This document shows, one piece after another, positions 35,306-46,540 of a DNA stretch of 64,000 nt; position 1 is the stretch's first letter; each line of letters starts with the position of its first letter. The stretch lies in contig NW_020954556.1 of NCBI RefSeq assembly GCF_900497805.2, positions 29,159,671-29,223,670 of the forward strand, written 5' to 3'. This DNA comes from Vombatus ursinus. Lineage: Eukaryota; Chordata; Mammalia; Diprotodontia; Vombatidae. A model generated the notes under the pieces. That model was given only the letters and a program-made list of their open reading frames with translations. It searched no databases and was not told the DNA's origin. Position numbers and translations under genes: made by a program.

Positions 35306-35552
35306 AGGAGGCCAGCTAGGTGGCAGCTAGGTGGCCGACAAAGTGCTGGGTCTGGAGTCAGGAAAACCTGAGTTCAAATCTGACAACAGAAACTTACTAG
35401 CTGTGTGACTCTAGGCAAGCTACTTAGTCTCCATTTGCTTTAATCCACTGGAGAAGGAAATGGCAAACTACTCTAGTATCTTTGCCAAGAAAACCCTGTG
35501 GACAGTATGGTTTCCAGGGTCATGAAGAGTTGTACATGACTGAGCAGCAGCA
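35306..35552 (+). mobile_element. Long-form marsupial SINE with target duplication
   Basis: Core ttactagctgtgtgactcta followed by the long tail gagaaggaaatggcaaacta and gtcatgaagagttgtacatg. The head has a duplicated cagctaggtgg. Flanks ATGCCTCTTTTAA (35293-35305) and ATGCATCTTTTAA (35553-35565) differ at one base. Confidence 0.9.
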
Positions 35553-35589
35553 ATGCATCTTTTAAAGCATCTTTTAAAGATCTTACTGT

Positions 35590-35733
35590 TGAACCCAGAT
35601 GGCTCGGGATGAGAAAGTGAGGCTGGTGACTTTGCGCAGCCCCCCCTTACTTAAATCCAATTCGCTTTCTTGTCATGGCATCACCTCCCTGATGTCATGG
35701 TCCTCTTCCAGAATGAAGAACAAACAACAACAA
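35590..35733 (-). mobile_element. RTE-dependent SINE
   Basis: Antisense copy: ggctcgggatgagaaagtga, acttaaatccaattcgcttt, gatgtcatggtcctcttcca, gaatgaagaacaaacaacaa. The last block equals the RTE-1 3' end at 53632-53676. Confidence 0.8.
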
Positions 35734-36416
35734 GATCACATTACATTTTTTTGGCTGCCATATCACATAGTTCATGCTTCTTGACCTTGAGGTCCACTAA
35801 AACCTCCAGATTTTTTTTTTTGGTCAAGTAGCTGTTAAATCATGTATGACCCCTGTCTTGTACTTTGGAATTCAATTCCTGACACAACCCATTTTTTTGT
35901 TTTTGTTTTTTGTTTTTTAACAGCATTGTTCCTTTAGTCGTGCTACATTGCTGTGAATCATGGAACCCCATGGTCAAAGAAGAACGAAAATTGTGAGTGA
36001 TGTAAATCCAACAGAAAGACATGTAGGGTGTGTAAATAGACTGTGGTATATTACCAATAATAACATATATAAAAAGTTGTGATTTTGGATAGAAATACTA
36101 AAATTTTTAAGTAGATTAGAAAAGAAACTTTGTAAGTACAGAAAAAGGATAATGTGTGAGACAACTGAACATAATTAATTAGAGGATATAGTACTTCAGC
36201 AGCAGTGGATTATACCAGCATGCATAATAATGTTGCTAAGATCACACATCAGGATCATCCCTCAAAAGTGAGAATTAACATATTACTAAACATAGAATGT
36301 TATGAACTCATTAGAAAATAAATACTGTCAGATGGACTCAAAATGGGACATAATACTTACCTAGTACTTCAAGGATCTTTGATTCCTATCAGTGAGAGCA
36401 TTCTTTCTTGTCCTTT
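35734..36416. other. unclassified stretch
   Basis: AT-rich, with T tracts at 35810-35822 and 35892-35920. No gene. Confidence 0.5.
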
Positions 36417-36490
36417 ATTCTCTCTCTCTCTGTCTCTCTCTCTCTCTGTGTGTCTCTCTGTCTCTGTCTCTCCCTCCCTCCCTCCCTCTT
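36417..36490 (+). repeat. (TC)n microsatellite
   Basis: Imperfect TC run that fused to the T tract of the adjoining SINE. The frames across it are composition artefacts. Confidence 0.9.
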
Positions 36491-36588
36491 TTAATTTTGG
36501 TGAGGCAATCAGGGTTAAGTGACTTGCCCAGGGTCACACAGCTAGGTAGTGTCATCAAGTGTCTGAGGCTGGATTTGAACTCGGGTCC
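36487..36588 (-). mobile_element. Short marsupial SINE, 5' truncated
   Basis: Antisense copy with cttgcccagggtcacacagc and ctggatttgaactcgggtcc. The terminal head (ctagctgcccc) is missing. Confidence 0.88.
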
Positions 36589-38412
36589 AGTAGGAGATAA
36601 AGCACCCAGTAGGGAACAGAGCCAGTCAGTCAAGCAGAAGACAGGAACATTTTTGTGAGTCAAGGACAGAGTCATTGAAAGTTGAGACATTGAAAGGAAC
36701 AATCCAGGGAGTCCAGCTTAGTGACCTTAGTCCAGTGTCAGTAAAAACAATAAAGGCAGAGGAATTAGCATGAGAACATCCCAGATGAGAAAGGACATAT
36801 CTAGGCCTTGTAGTGACTAAGGTGTGGACCACTTTGGCTACATATGTTTTCTATGTGTGTACATCTCTACTAGTGTACTATATTTGTGTACCAATCTTTT
36901 CACTAATATTGTAGGAGAATATGCTTGCTACCCTAGAATTATAGGGAAGGTGGATGTCTTCTCGCTCTTTTTCTTATGATCCTATCTCAGTAAATGCCTT
37001 AACTTTGAGCTAATTTGTATCTTCTAGCTATTAAAGGTAAATTGGACTGGTAGGGCCCTTGAGCTATATAGTCTTAGAAGGATGGATCCACATATTAACT
37101 TGAATTGTAGGTAACCCTCTCATCTAGGGACCTAACAAGCATGGGTTGGGGTCCCAGAGCAGATGCTATCTATGGTCACTCCACAAGCATTAATTAATCT
37201 TTCACTATGTGTAAAACATTGTATACTGAAATGGTATATCAGGAAGAGTAGCAACAAAACATTACCCCAGTATACCTGGAGCCCACTCGCCTACAAATAC
37301 ACACAGTGTCAGTAGGAAGAGTAGGTATACATTTACAATACACAAGTAGAGAGATGAACATATGGTCAAGGTCACTTGCATTTCTGGCACTGGAGGTGAC
37401 CAATGTTTTTTTTGTTCTGAGAGTGACCTCATGCTGCTCCCCCTGGGAATAGCATCTTTGCGGGATATGTTACTCTACTGCTATGCTTCTTGGGCCTACT
37501 TCTCTCTGCAGCTCAGTTTGATGCTGTTGAACTCTGGGTCTATTCTGCTTGGCATGATTTCTCCTACTGGGCAGACTATGCTGCTGTTGAGGAATCACTG
37601 CCATTATATTCTGGAAGAGGAGTGAGGGAAAGGTAAAGAGACATTCCCTCTCCAAATCTAGGTTCTTCATAGCTGGCTCTCTTCTCAGCTATGAGAGATG
37701 TCTCCCCAGAGAGAGTACAGCTGTAGAACAGACTGGCCTGTTTATTAAAGGGCACCACTGAGTGTGGCTAGTTCAGCTAGCCAATGGCTAGCCATCCTCT
37801 AGTTTCATTAAATTGATGGAAAAAACTTCTTCCCACCTCCTAAATACTTCTGTACACTTTCTTTACAAGCCTTGAATGGACTACTCAATATGTCACACCT
37901 CGTACAAAGTGTAAAATGATCCACTCAAAATCCAAAAGAGTGATCCCTTTTTAAGATCCATATTCAACTACTCCAAGCCTAAAAGGAGCAAAACTTAGCA
38001 TCCCATTGATTGGTTACCTGCCCATTACATTTTGCAATCTCTTCAAATTGAGGTGCAAAGTGAGGTAGGCCTCAATTGACTGGGAAATTTTCTGATGATG
38101 TCCCCTCTAGGCTCTTTTCTAAGATTCATACTGTTAAAATGAGATTAGATTAAAATCACTTGCTTTAGTAAAATAATATGAATATACAGGTATAGTTCAA
38201 GAACTTGGAGTTATATTTCTTTTTTATTGGCAAATATTCTATATATCAGATTTGTGAATATTTGTACTTGTCCTGTTGGCCATTCAGGTAAAAAGCAAAT
38301 AGCATTTCAAAAAAGGGAAAATTTTATTGTTTTCAAATTAAATTAGTGCTGTAGATATCCAAGGTAGGGTTGTCAAGCTGTGTAAATTTGAATGAATGAA
38401 ATTTCTGAAGAC
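36589..38412. other. unclassified stretch, possible LTR material
   Basis: No gene. Around 37640-37800 the order ctggctctcttctcagctat, a TTTATTAAA near 37741 and an attggctagc CCAAT-like block would fit the R/U5 and U3 of a minus-strand LTR, but ends are not visible. The 87-aa frame at 37362-37625 has no recognisable domain. Confidence 0.35.
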
Positions 38413-38428
38413 CATGATCAAGATTTTC

Positions 38429-38585
38429 TTTTTTAATTTTTTTTTTTAGGCAATTGGGGTTAAGTGACTTGCCCAGGGTCACACAGATAGTAAGTATCAA
38501 GTGTTTTGTCTGAGGCTGCTTTTGAATTCAGGTCCTCCTGACTTCAGGGCTGGTACTCTATCCACTGCGCCACCTAGCTGCCCCT
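38429..38585 (-). mobile_element. Short marsupial SINE with target duplication
   Basis: Full antisense copy from T tract to ccacctagctgcccct. Flanked by CATGATCAAGATTTTC at 38413-38428 and 38586-38601 (16/16). Confidence 0.95.
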
Positions 38586-39059
38586 CATGATCAAGATTTT
38601 CAATGCCTTATTAAACCATGCTTCTTTACTAGAGGGATAGACTATAAACACCATCTGAAAACAAATCTCAAGAGTTAGAATCACTTTCCAAGGCAGGTGA
38701 CTTGATGAGGGTGATCAGACATTTCTAGCATGATAAAATTATGTTTTACCTCTGAGAAGTAGCTACTTGGTGCTTATATTGAATTTGAATTTAATTTTTC
38801 ATTTTTTAAACCAAAAAACACCACACTTTACTGACATTGCACCCAGTTCCATCCCATTATTGGCTTGGGAAAATGTCTGAAACCATTTAAAACGAATACA
38901 AAAAGGGCCTGACCTGTACCTTACTTATCTTCAAGTTACCACCCTGTAGCTCTCCTCCCTTTCACAGTCAAACTCCTAGGAAACATTGTCTATACTTACT
39001 GCTTTTTTCCTTTTTGATCTTGCCAGCATTTGGCACCATTGACTACCCTTTCCTCCTCG

Positions 39060-39190
39060 ATAAGAGACATGGTGGCACAGTGCATAAAGAACCAGCCTCA
39101 GAAGAAGAAAGACCTGGGCTTAGGTCCTACCTGTTATACATAGAGACTTTGTGACTCTGGGCAAATCACTGATTCCCTCAATTCTCTAGG
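39060..39190 (+). mobile_element. CORE/MIR-type SINE within L2
   Basis: acatggtggcacagtgcata head, cctgggcttaggtcctacct and ctttgtgactctgggcaaat core. Confidence 0.7.
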
Positions 39191-39405
39191 CCAGAGGAAT
39201 ATGTATGACCCTGGAGCTCCCGAGAACTAGATTAAAATATAAGTGGGAAAGATTTAACAAAATAAATAAAAACACAATAGAACATAGATAATGTTAATAT
39301 GTGATTTTCTAAGTCAATATGCAGTGGTTGGGATCCTTAGGTAAGTTTCAGTGCCCCCCTCCCCCAATTTCTATTTAGGTTAGATAGCAGAGAAGGTGCT
39401 ATCCT
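39190..39405 (+). mobile_element. hAT-like MITE, copy 1
   Basis: Shares gagaactagattaaaatataa, gaaagatttaacaaaataaa, aatagaacatagataatg, gattttctaagtcaatatgc and ggatcctta with 61545-61738, and in reverse complement with 57515-57706. The ends are diverged. Confidence 0.65.
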
Positions 39406-40592
39406 GAATTGGTAGGGGGAGTTTCCTCATCTAAGAATGAAACCTTCAGTTCAATCTCTTTCTGTGATACCCTACCTTCTCTGGCTTTTCACACTGCCTT
39501 CTTTTGATTCTCTCCCAACCCGTCTGGCCACATCTGCCTGTTCCACCCCAGCATCCCATGCTGTATTGTTGTTGATACCATACCCCCAAACTTTGAATAC
39601 CTCAAAGCTCTGTCCTTTTTCCTCTTCCTTTTCTCCATAATCTCACCAGCTCCCTTGAGTTCAATTATCATGCAGATAATTCTCAGATCCAGCCATCTTC
39701 TCCAAGAACTCTTGGACTCCAATTCCGCCATCACATAAATAGCTTATTTCCAAGTGCATGTCCTGTAGGCATCTCAGAGCCAACACATCCAAAACAAAAC
39801 TCATTATCTTTCCTCTAGAAGCCTACCCCTCTTCCAAATTTCCCTCTTTCTGTTGAGGATACCACTATCGTTCCCATCATTCAAGTTCATCGCCTCAGCC
39901 ATCCTCAACTCCTTCCTCATTCTCCCTTACCCTCTGTATGCAATTAGTTGCCGAGTCTTATTTATTCTACCTCTACAACAATTCTCCAATCCAACCCCAT
40001 ATCCTCACTCATATAACCACCAACCTAGTTCAGACACTGAACATTTCTTATTACTGGATCATTGCAATAGCTTCCTAACTGGTCTCCGGATCTCCAGTCT
40101 CTCTCTCCACTCCCAGTCTATTCACAGAGTTGCCAAAGAGATTTTCCTAAAACACAGATCTAATCATGCATGTCTTTCTCCTGTTCAGTCAACTCCAGAG
40201 GTTTTCTATTGCCTCTAGGATAAAATACAAACCCCTTTATTTGGCATTTAAAGCTTTTCACAATCTGGCTCCAGCCTCTTTCCAGACTCATTTTACATTG
40301 TTCTCTTTTAGTCATAGTACAGTACAGCCAAATCAGCCTGCTTGGTATTCCTCACACACTACATTCTATCACCGTCATTGCTTTTACATAGGCTTTCACC
40401 TGTGCCTGGAATGCACCCTCTCTTCCCTTGAGACTTTTGGAAAATCCCCATCTTTCTTCAAAGTTCAAGTCAACTACCATCTCCTTTATGAGGCCTTTCC
40501 TGATATAACCAGCTTCTAGGGTTTCCTCGACCCTTTTCTCCTTATTCTCTGCTCCCCCTCCCCCTCCCCCCCAAAAGATCTTATATTTACTT

Positions 40593-40675
40593 TGTGTGTG
40601 TGATATATATGTGTATATATATATATATATATAGTATATCAGTATATATAGTGTATCAGTATTTGTGTATATGTT
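40593..40675 (+). repeat. (TG)n/(TA)n simple repeat
   Basis: Short TG run followed by an uninterrupted TA run and imperfect GTATAT units, inside the L2 tail. Confidence 0.9.
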
Positions 40676-40864
40676 GTTACCTTTCAATAGAACTGTAGGA
40701 CTATTGTTTTTGAGTCTTATTCTCGCTGCTTAACATAGCACCTAGTAAAAGAAATGATTTTTGTTATTGATTGATTCTTCTCCAGACTGTACTCTGGATT
40801 CTCTGGATTTTCTACACCATGCCATAGAATCCTCTTCACTCTAGAAGTTCACTCCATTATGGCC

Positions 40865-41805
40865 CCTGTCAGTGGTATGTTGGTAAATGTTTAACAACCA
40901 GCTCTCCAGGGTGGGGGTAGGGAGAAATATGCCATTGACACACTTATAAATTCAATCTACATTATTAATATTTTCTCCATCACTTTTTGCATTTTTAATT
41001 AATTTATTTTGAATTATCAGCAATCACTTCCCTAAGCTTTTGAGTTTTAAATTTTTCTCCCCTTTCCTCCCCACCTCCTGACCCAAGATGGCATGCAATC
41101 TGGTATAAGCTATACATATACATTCCTATTAAACATTTTCATATTAGTAATGTTGTGAGTAAGAATTAGAACTAATAGGAGGAACCACCAGAAAGAGGAA
41201 ACAAAACACAACAGAAGAAAAAAAATAGCAAATAGTATGCTTCGATCTGCATTCAAACTTCATTGTTCTTTCTCTGATGTGGATAGCATTTTCCATTATG
41301 AGGCCTTTGGAGATGTCTTAGATCCTTGTATTGCTGAGAAGAGCTAAGTCTATCAAAGTTAGTCATCACACAACATGGCTGTTACTGTGTACAACATTCT
41401 CCTGGTTCTGCTGACTTCACTCAGCATCAGTCAATACAAGTCTGTCCAGGTTTTTCTGAAGTCTGCTTGCTCATCATTTCTTATAGCACAATAGTATTCT
41501 ATTACATTCATATACCACATCCCTTCAATCCCTTCAATTTCCAATTCTTTGCCACCACAGAAAGAGCTGCTATAAATATTTTTGTACATGTGGGTCCTTT
41601 TCCCATTTTTATGATACAGCCCTAGAAGTGGGATACAGCCCTCAGCTATTGCTGAGTTCTCCATCACTCTCTTAAGTCTAGATAATCAACAAAACAATAA
41701 ATCAAGCTCTGGTTTGTAGTGTTTGTCAATTTCTGCAGTGTAAATGCTCACACTGAAAATTGAACAATTGGCTCTTGCAAGACAGTAGAAGTTGGCTCCT
41801 TCTTA
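40865..41805 (-). repeat. Unclassified ~260-bp repeat, copy split by L1
   Basis: Left half 40868-40960 (gttggtaaatgtttaacaac, attgacacacttataaattc) and right half 41683-41800 (aacaaaacaataaatcaagc, gtagtgtttgtcaatttctg, cacactgaaaattgaacaat) match the reverse complement of copies at 4440 and 43035. An L1 3' end lies between them. Confidence 0.65.
40963..41680 (-). mobile_element. L1 LINE 3' end (ORF2 C-terminus and 3' UTR)
   Basis: Minus strand: a 78-aa frame at 41431-41667 contains MWYMNVIEYYCAIRNDEQAD, the L1 ORF2 C-terminal motif, followed by the 3' UTR with cttgggtcaggaggtgggga-type text and an AAAATTAATT end at the left. 5' truncated to about 0.7 kb. Confidence 0.85.
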
Positions 41806-41814
41806 TTTATGCTC

Positions 41815-42970
41815 TCAGTCCTAATTGTTTTTGACTTCTGCCTTTGACACTGTTAAACAGCTCCTGCTCTGACATACTTTCTCTTTTCTGGGTTTTTTCA
41901 TGACATTACTCTTTCTTGGTTCTTCTCTTACCTATCTGACAGCTCCTTCTTAGTCTTCTTGACTGAACACCATCTATCACTCACTCCCCTTGTGTATGTA
42001 ACCCAGGCTTTGTCTTGGTGTCTCTTCTCTTTTGTCCCTATGCTATCTCTCTTGTTGACCTCATCAGTTTTCATAAGTTTAATTATTTTCTCTGTTCAGA
42101 TGACTCCCAGATCTGCATATTTAGCCCAGGTTATCATTCCAAGTTCCAGTCCTCCATCACCAACTCCCTATTGGATCTTTCCTATTGGATGTCCCACATC
42201 CATCTCAGACTCAAAGATGTCCAAAATTGAAGTCATTATCTTTCATCTTAACGTGCCCATCTACCTAATTTCCTTATTACTATTGAAGGTACCACCATTT
42301 TTTTTTTTTGGCTAGGCAATGGGATTAAGTGACTTGCCCAGGGTCACACAGCTAGTAAGTGTCAAGAGGTTACATTTGAACTCAGGTCCTCCTGACTCCA
42401 GGGCCGGTGCTGTATCCACTGCACCTCATAGCTGCCCCAGAGGTGCCATCATTCTTGTGGCAATACAGGTTCACTACATCATTGCCATCCTCAACTTTTC
42501 AATCTCACTCAACCCAGATAGCCTGTTGACAAATCTTGTTATTTCTGCCTCCACAATATATCTTACATATGTTCCCTTCTTTCATCTCACAGAGCCACTA
42601 CTTTTAGTCCAGGTCCTCATTTCCTGTCCCCTGGAATTTTGCAATAATATACTAATTGATCTCCTTGTCTCAAGCCTCTCCCCTCTCTAACCCCCCTCCC
42701 TCACCCATAGCCACCAAAGGGATTTTCCTGAAGTTCAGGTCTAACAGTGTGATCCCCCTACTCGATAAATTCTAATGACTTCCTATAACTTCTAGGATTA
42801 AATATAAGCTCCTCTGTTGACATTTAAAGCTCTTTACAACCTTGACCTTTCTAAGAAGTTTTATTACAGATTACTACCCTCCATACTCTGTATTGTCCAG
42901 TCAAACTAGCCTTGTTGTTCTTCACATACACTATTCCATTTTGTGTCTTGTCTTTGCACTGGCTATTACC
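41815..42970 (+). mobile_element. L2 LINE fragment with SINE
   Basis: L2 sense blocks tctgcctttgacactgttaa, tggttcttctcttacctatc, cagatgactcccagatctgc, tctaacagtgtgatccccct and tgactttcaagtggatc-like end. The SINE at 42299-42438 interrupts it. Confidence 0.75.
42299..42438 (-). mobile_element. Short marsupial SINE in L2
   Basis: Antisense copy, T tract to catagctgcccc. The flanks aggtaccaccatt and aggtgccatcatt are a plausible, slightly diverged target duplication. Confidence 0.92.
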
Positions 42971-43034
42971 TCCATGCTAGGGTGTACTGGAGCAAACTCA
43001 AATTGACTTTCAAGTGGATCATTAAATTTTCAGA

Positions 43035-43475
43035 ATGACTATTTACTCCTTGGAAATTGATAAAAGTTATAAATCAGGGCTTGGTTTATTGTTTTGTTGA
43101 TTTCTAGACTTAAGAAAATGCGAAAAAAAAAATTGATAATAAAAATCAAATTTAAAAGTGTGTCATGGGTATATTTTTTTTCTCCCAGAAAACCAGTTGT
43201 TAAACATTTACCAACACACCACAGACAGGTCAATGTGTTAATAATGCAAATTAGGGGCAGCTAGGTGGTGTAGTGGATAGAGCAATGGCTCTAGAGTCAA
43301 GAGGACCTGAGTTCAAATGTGGCCTCAGACACAGAACACTCACTAACTGTGTGACTCTAGGTGAGTCACTTAACCCCAAATGCCTCACCAAAATAAATAT
43401 ATAAATAATGCAAATTAAACTTAAAATTGTCTTGCATATACATCCCCCTTCCCAGCCAGTTATTAAACATTTACC
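43035..43475 (+). repeat. Unclassified ~260-bp repeat, copy split by SINE
   Basis: Left part ataaatcagggcttggttta, ttgttgatttctagacttaa; right part tgcaaattaaacttaaaatt and agttattaaacatttaccaa. The motif gttaaacatttaccaacaca occurs at 43200, and a second such motif at 43462 suggests part of the unit is duplicated. Confidence 0.65.
43254..43403 (+). mobile_element. Short marsupial SINE with target duplication
   Basis: ggggcagctaggtggtgtag to aaatgcctcaccaaaataaa. Flanked by AATAATGCAAATTA (43240-43253 and 43404-43417, 14/14). Confidence 0.93.
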
Positions 43476-43484
43476 AATCCTGAC

Positions 43485-44745
43485 TTCTCTGTTACCCTCC
43501 AGTCTCACATCTCCAAACTGCCTATTAAATACCTCAAATTGCATATCCTATAGACATATTAAACTGAACTCATTATCTTTCCTCTCCAACCTTCCCACCT
43601 TGAGGACACTACCATTCTCCTAGTCTTCTAGACTCACAACCTAGGTGTCATCTTCAACTCTTCACTCTCTCTCACCCTCCATTTCCAATCTATTACCAAG
43701 GCCTGTTGATTTACCTTTGCAGCATCTCTTGAATATCCCCCCTTCTCTCCTCTGATACTGCTACCATCTTGATGCAAGCCCTCATCATCTCACACCTGGA
43801 CTACTGCAAGAGCCCTCTGGTTGATATCACTGCCATGAGTCATTCCACTTTCTGGCCTATCTACTCAGCTGTCATATTAATCTTTCTAAAGCACAAGTCT
43901 GACCATGTCACTCCCCTACTCCATGAACTCCAGTGGCTCCCTTTCTCCTTCATGATTAAATAGAAATTCTCTGTTTGGCATTCAAAGCCCTTCATAACCT
44001 AGTCCCCTTCTACCTTTTCACTCTTTTTACATCTTACTTTTTTTTTTTTTTGCTTTAGCTAGGCAATGGGGTTTGAGTGACTTGTCCAGAGTCACACAGC
44101 TAGTAAGTGTCAAATGTCTGAGGCTGGATTTGGACTCAGGTCCTCCTGACTCCAGGGCTGGTGCTTTATCCACTGTACCACCTAGATGCCCTCTACACCT
44201 TACTCTCCTACACATACTCTTCAATCTAGTGGTACTGGCCTCCTTGCTGCTCCTTAACCAAGACACTCTATCCAGAAACTTCAGACATTTTCACTGTTCC
44301 CCCCTGCCTGGAATGCTCTTCCTCCTTATCTCTGTCTCCTTGCTTCCCTGACAATCTACAAATCCCAGCTAAATTTGTACTTTCTAACTAGAAAGCTTTC
44401 CTGATCCCCCTTAATTCTTCTCTCTATTGGTTATTTCCAATTTATTTTGTCTCCATCATTGTTTTTACCTAGTTGTTTATGTATTATCTTCCCCATTAGA
44501 CAGTGAGCTCCTTGATTGTTGCCTTTCATTGTATTCCCAGTACTTAGCACAGTGCCTAGAACACAAAAGACACTTAATAAATGCTTATTGACTGATTGAC
44601 ATGTCTCCCCCATGAATAGAATGCATATCCTTCTTATATCTGCCTTTTGAGATCCCTGGTTTTCTTTAAGACTCAGATCAAGTACTACCTTCTGCATGAG
44701 GTTTTTCCTGTTGTCTTTGGCTGTAAGGGCCTTTTCCTTCAAGGT
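43485..44745 (+). mobile_element. L2 LINE 3' region with SINE
   Basis: L2 blocks tcatctcacacctggactac, ctgaccatgtcactccccta, tgaactccagtggctccctt, tagacagtgagctccttgat and the tail cttaataaatgcttattgac at 44575-44594. The SINE at 44038-44191 interrupts it. A further L2-like piece (44605-44720) follows the tail, so a second copy may abut it. Confidence 0.85.
44038..44191 (-). mobile_element. Short marsupial SINE in L2
   Basis: Antisense copy from T tract to acctagatgccc. Flanks tacatcttac and tacaccttac form a near-perfect 10-bp duplication. Confidence 0.93.
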
Positions 44746-44759
44746 TACTTTTTATCTGG

Positions 44760-44990
44760 GTAGCAAGTACCCTCTGGCTCACTCTCTCAGGGCCAGTCAG
44801 GCTATATCTTCCCCTCAGTGTTTTAGAGTACCCTGAGGAATAGGGGACCATGTGTCCTCAACAACAGCAGTATTCACCCCACTGTTAGGTGCCAGTGAGT
44901 ATCACATCAGTTCCATTTAATCACTTAACAGCAATTAGGTTTTGCAAAAAGATATTTACTTCAAAGGTATAGCAAAAACAAAGTACATAC
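44760..44990 (+). repeat. Unclassified dispersed repeat, copy 2
   Basis: Second copy of the 34020-34616 repeat: tctccctcagtgtt-like start, gtgccagtgagta, ttccatttaatcacttaaca and gcaaaaagatatttacttca. The L2 tail at 44995 ends it. Confidence 0.5.
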
Positions 44991-44994
44991 ATAG

Positions 44995-45128
44995 TCAATC
45001 AACTAGCATTTATTAAGTGCCAGGCACTGTGTTAAGCACAAAACATACCACGGAAGTCAAAAGATAACCTCAGCTTTCATGGAACTCATTCTAATAGAAG
45101 AGACAACATGCAAACAACAATGTCCAAA

Positions 45129-45179
<51 letters not shown>

Positions 45180-46540
45180 ACAGAGAGAGAGAGACAGAGG
45201 CGGGTGGTGGGGTGGGGAGGAGAGACAGAGAGAGAGAAGAGAGAGAGAAAGAGAGAGAGAAAAAATGGAGATAACACAAAAAAAGGGAAATTAGAAAAGG
45301 CTTCTTGTACATGGTGAGATTTTAGCTGGGACTTGAAGGTAGTCAGTGAATCTAGGAGGGACAGGATGCCAGGAATGGAGGACAGCCAGTGAAAATGCAA
45401 AAGGTCAGAAGATGGCGTGTTTTGTGCAAGAAACAGCAAGGAAGCCTGTGCTGGTGCATTACGAAGGAGTAAAATGTAAGAAGATTGGACAAGGAGGAGG
45501 GGGCTGGGCTATGAAGGGTTTTAAGTGTCAAACAGAGGACTTTATATTTGATCGTAAAGGTGTTAGGGAGCCTCTGGGATCCATTGAATAGGGGAGTGGC
45601 ATGGTCAGATCTGTGCTTTAGAAAGATCAATATGACAGCTGAATAGAAGATGGACTGGAGTAGGGAGAGACTTGAGGCAAGGGGACCAAACCATAGGCTA
45701 TAGCTAGTCCAGGTATGAGGTGATAAGGGCCTGTACCAGATTGGCAGCAATATCAGAAGAGAGAAGAGGGTATGTGTGAGAAATGTTATGAAGGTAGAAT
45801 TGATAAGACTAGTTAACAGATTGGTTATAGGAGGCAGTGATGAAAAAGAGTGAGGAGTTTATGATGACACCTAGGGTTAGAGCCTGGTTTACTGGCAGAG
45901 TAGTGGTACCCTCCACAGCTTTGTGCAGGGGTGGAGAGGAGGGAAGATAATGAATTTGGTTTTATACATATTGAGTTTAAGATGTCTGCAGGATATCCAG
46001 TTCAAGATGTCCAATAGGCATATGGAGAGGAGAAACTGAAAGTCCACAAGGAGATTAGGGCTGGATAAGTAGATCTGAGAATCATCAGTATTGAATCCAT
46101 GTAAGCTAATGAGACTCCCCAAGTGAAATACAATACAGGGAGAACAGAAGAGGACCAAGATAGAGCCCTGTGGGGACCTCCTACCCCCCAGTTAGTGGGA
46201 TCAACATGGTTGAAGATCCAGCAAAGAAAAATGAGAAGGAATAGTCATGCAAATAGAAGGGGAACCAGGAGAGAATGGTGTCAAAAAATACTAGAAATAA
46301 GAAGAAAGTGGTAGTATCAAAGGCTATAGAGAGGTCAAGAAGGTAAAGAATTGAGAAAAAGACATTGTTTGGCAACAAAGAGAACATTGGTAACTTGGGA
46401 GGGAGGAATTTTGGCTAAAAAATGAGGTGAGAAGCCAAATTGTAGAGAGTTAAGAAGAAAGGGGAGAAAAAGAAGTGGAGAAATTGATTATAGCCTTCTC
46501 AAGGAGTTTTGGGGAAAAAAAGGGAAAAGAGATATGAAAC
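44995..46540 (-). mobile_element. L2 LINE, RT to 3' end
   Basis: Antisense L2 from tail (gcatttattaagtgccaggc) through agattttagctgggacttga, gggctatgaagggttttaag, gagtggcatggtcagatctg to the RT part (tagagccctgtggggacctc, 46160-46180). Minus-strand frames of up to 132 aa are relics of ORF2. A microsatellite at 45133-45265 expanded inside it. Confidence 0.85.
45133..45265 (+). repeat. (GT)n followed by (GA)n microsatellite
   Basis: About 22 GT units, then a purine-rich GA tract. Frames across it on both strands are artefacts of composition. Confidence 0.95.

Larger units (their letters stand above)
38910..40775 (+). mobile_element. L2 LINE, RT to 3' tail, nested with SINE and MITE
   Basis: L2 sense blocks in order: gtagctctcctccctttcac and ggcaccattgactacccttt (38915-39050), cagataattctcagatccag (39670-39690), ctggatcattgcaatagctt and ctaactggtctcc (40055-40087), agatctaatcatgcatgtct, ctttacataggc/cctggaatgcacc, and the tail to 40775. 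A MIR-type SINE (39060-39190) and a MITE (39190-39405) split it. Two frames of about 120 aa survive by chance of composition. Non-functional. Confidence 0.8.

Noticed and set aside
39853-40519. Plus-strand frames of 117-121 aa as a gene
   Set aside because: They translate the pyrimidine-rich L2 3' region, where long frames are common by composition.
45079-45439. Frames across the GT/GA tract (up to 117 aa)
   Set aside because: They translate a microsatellite and antisense L2. Length comes from low complexity.
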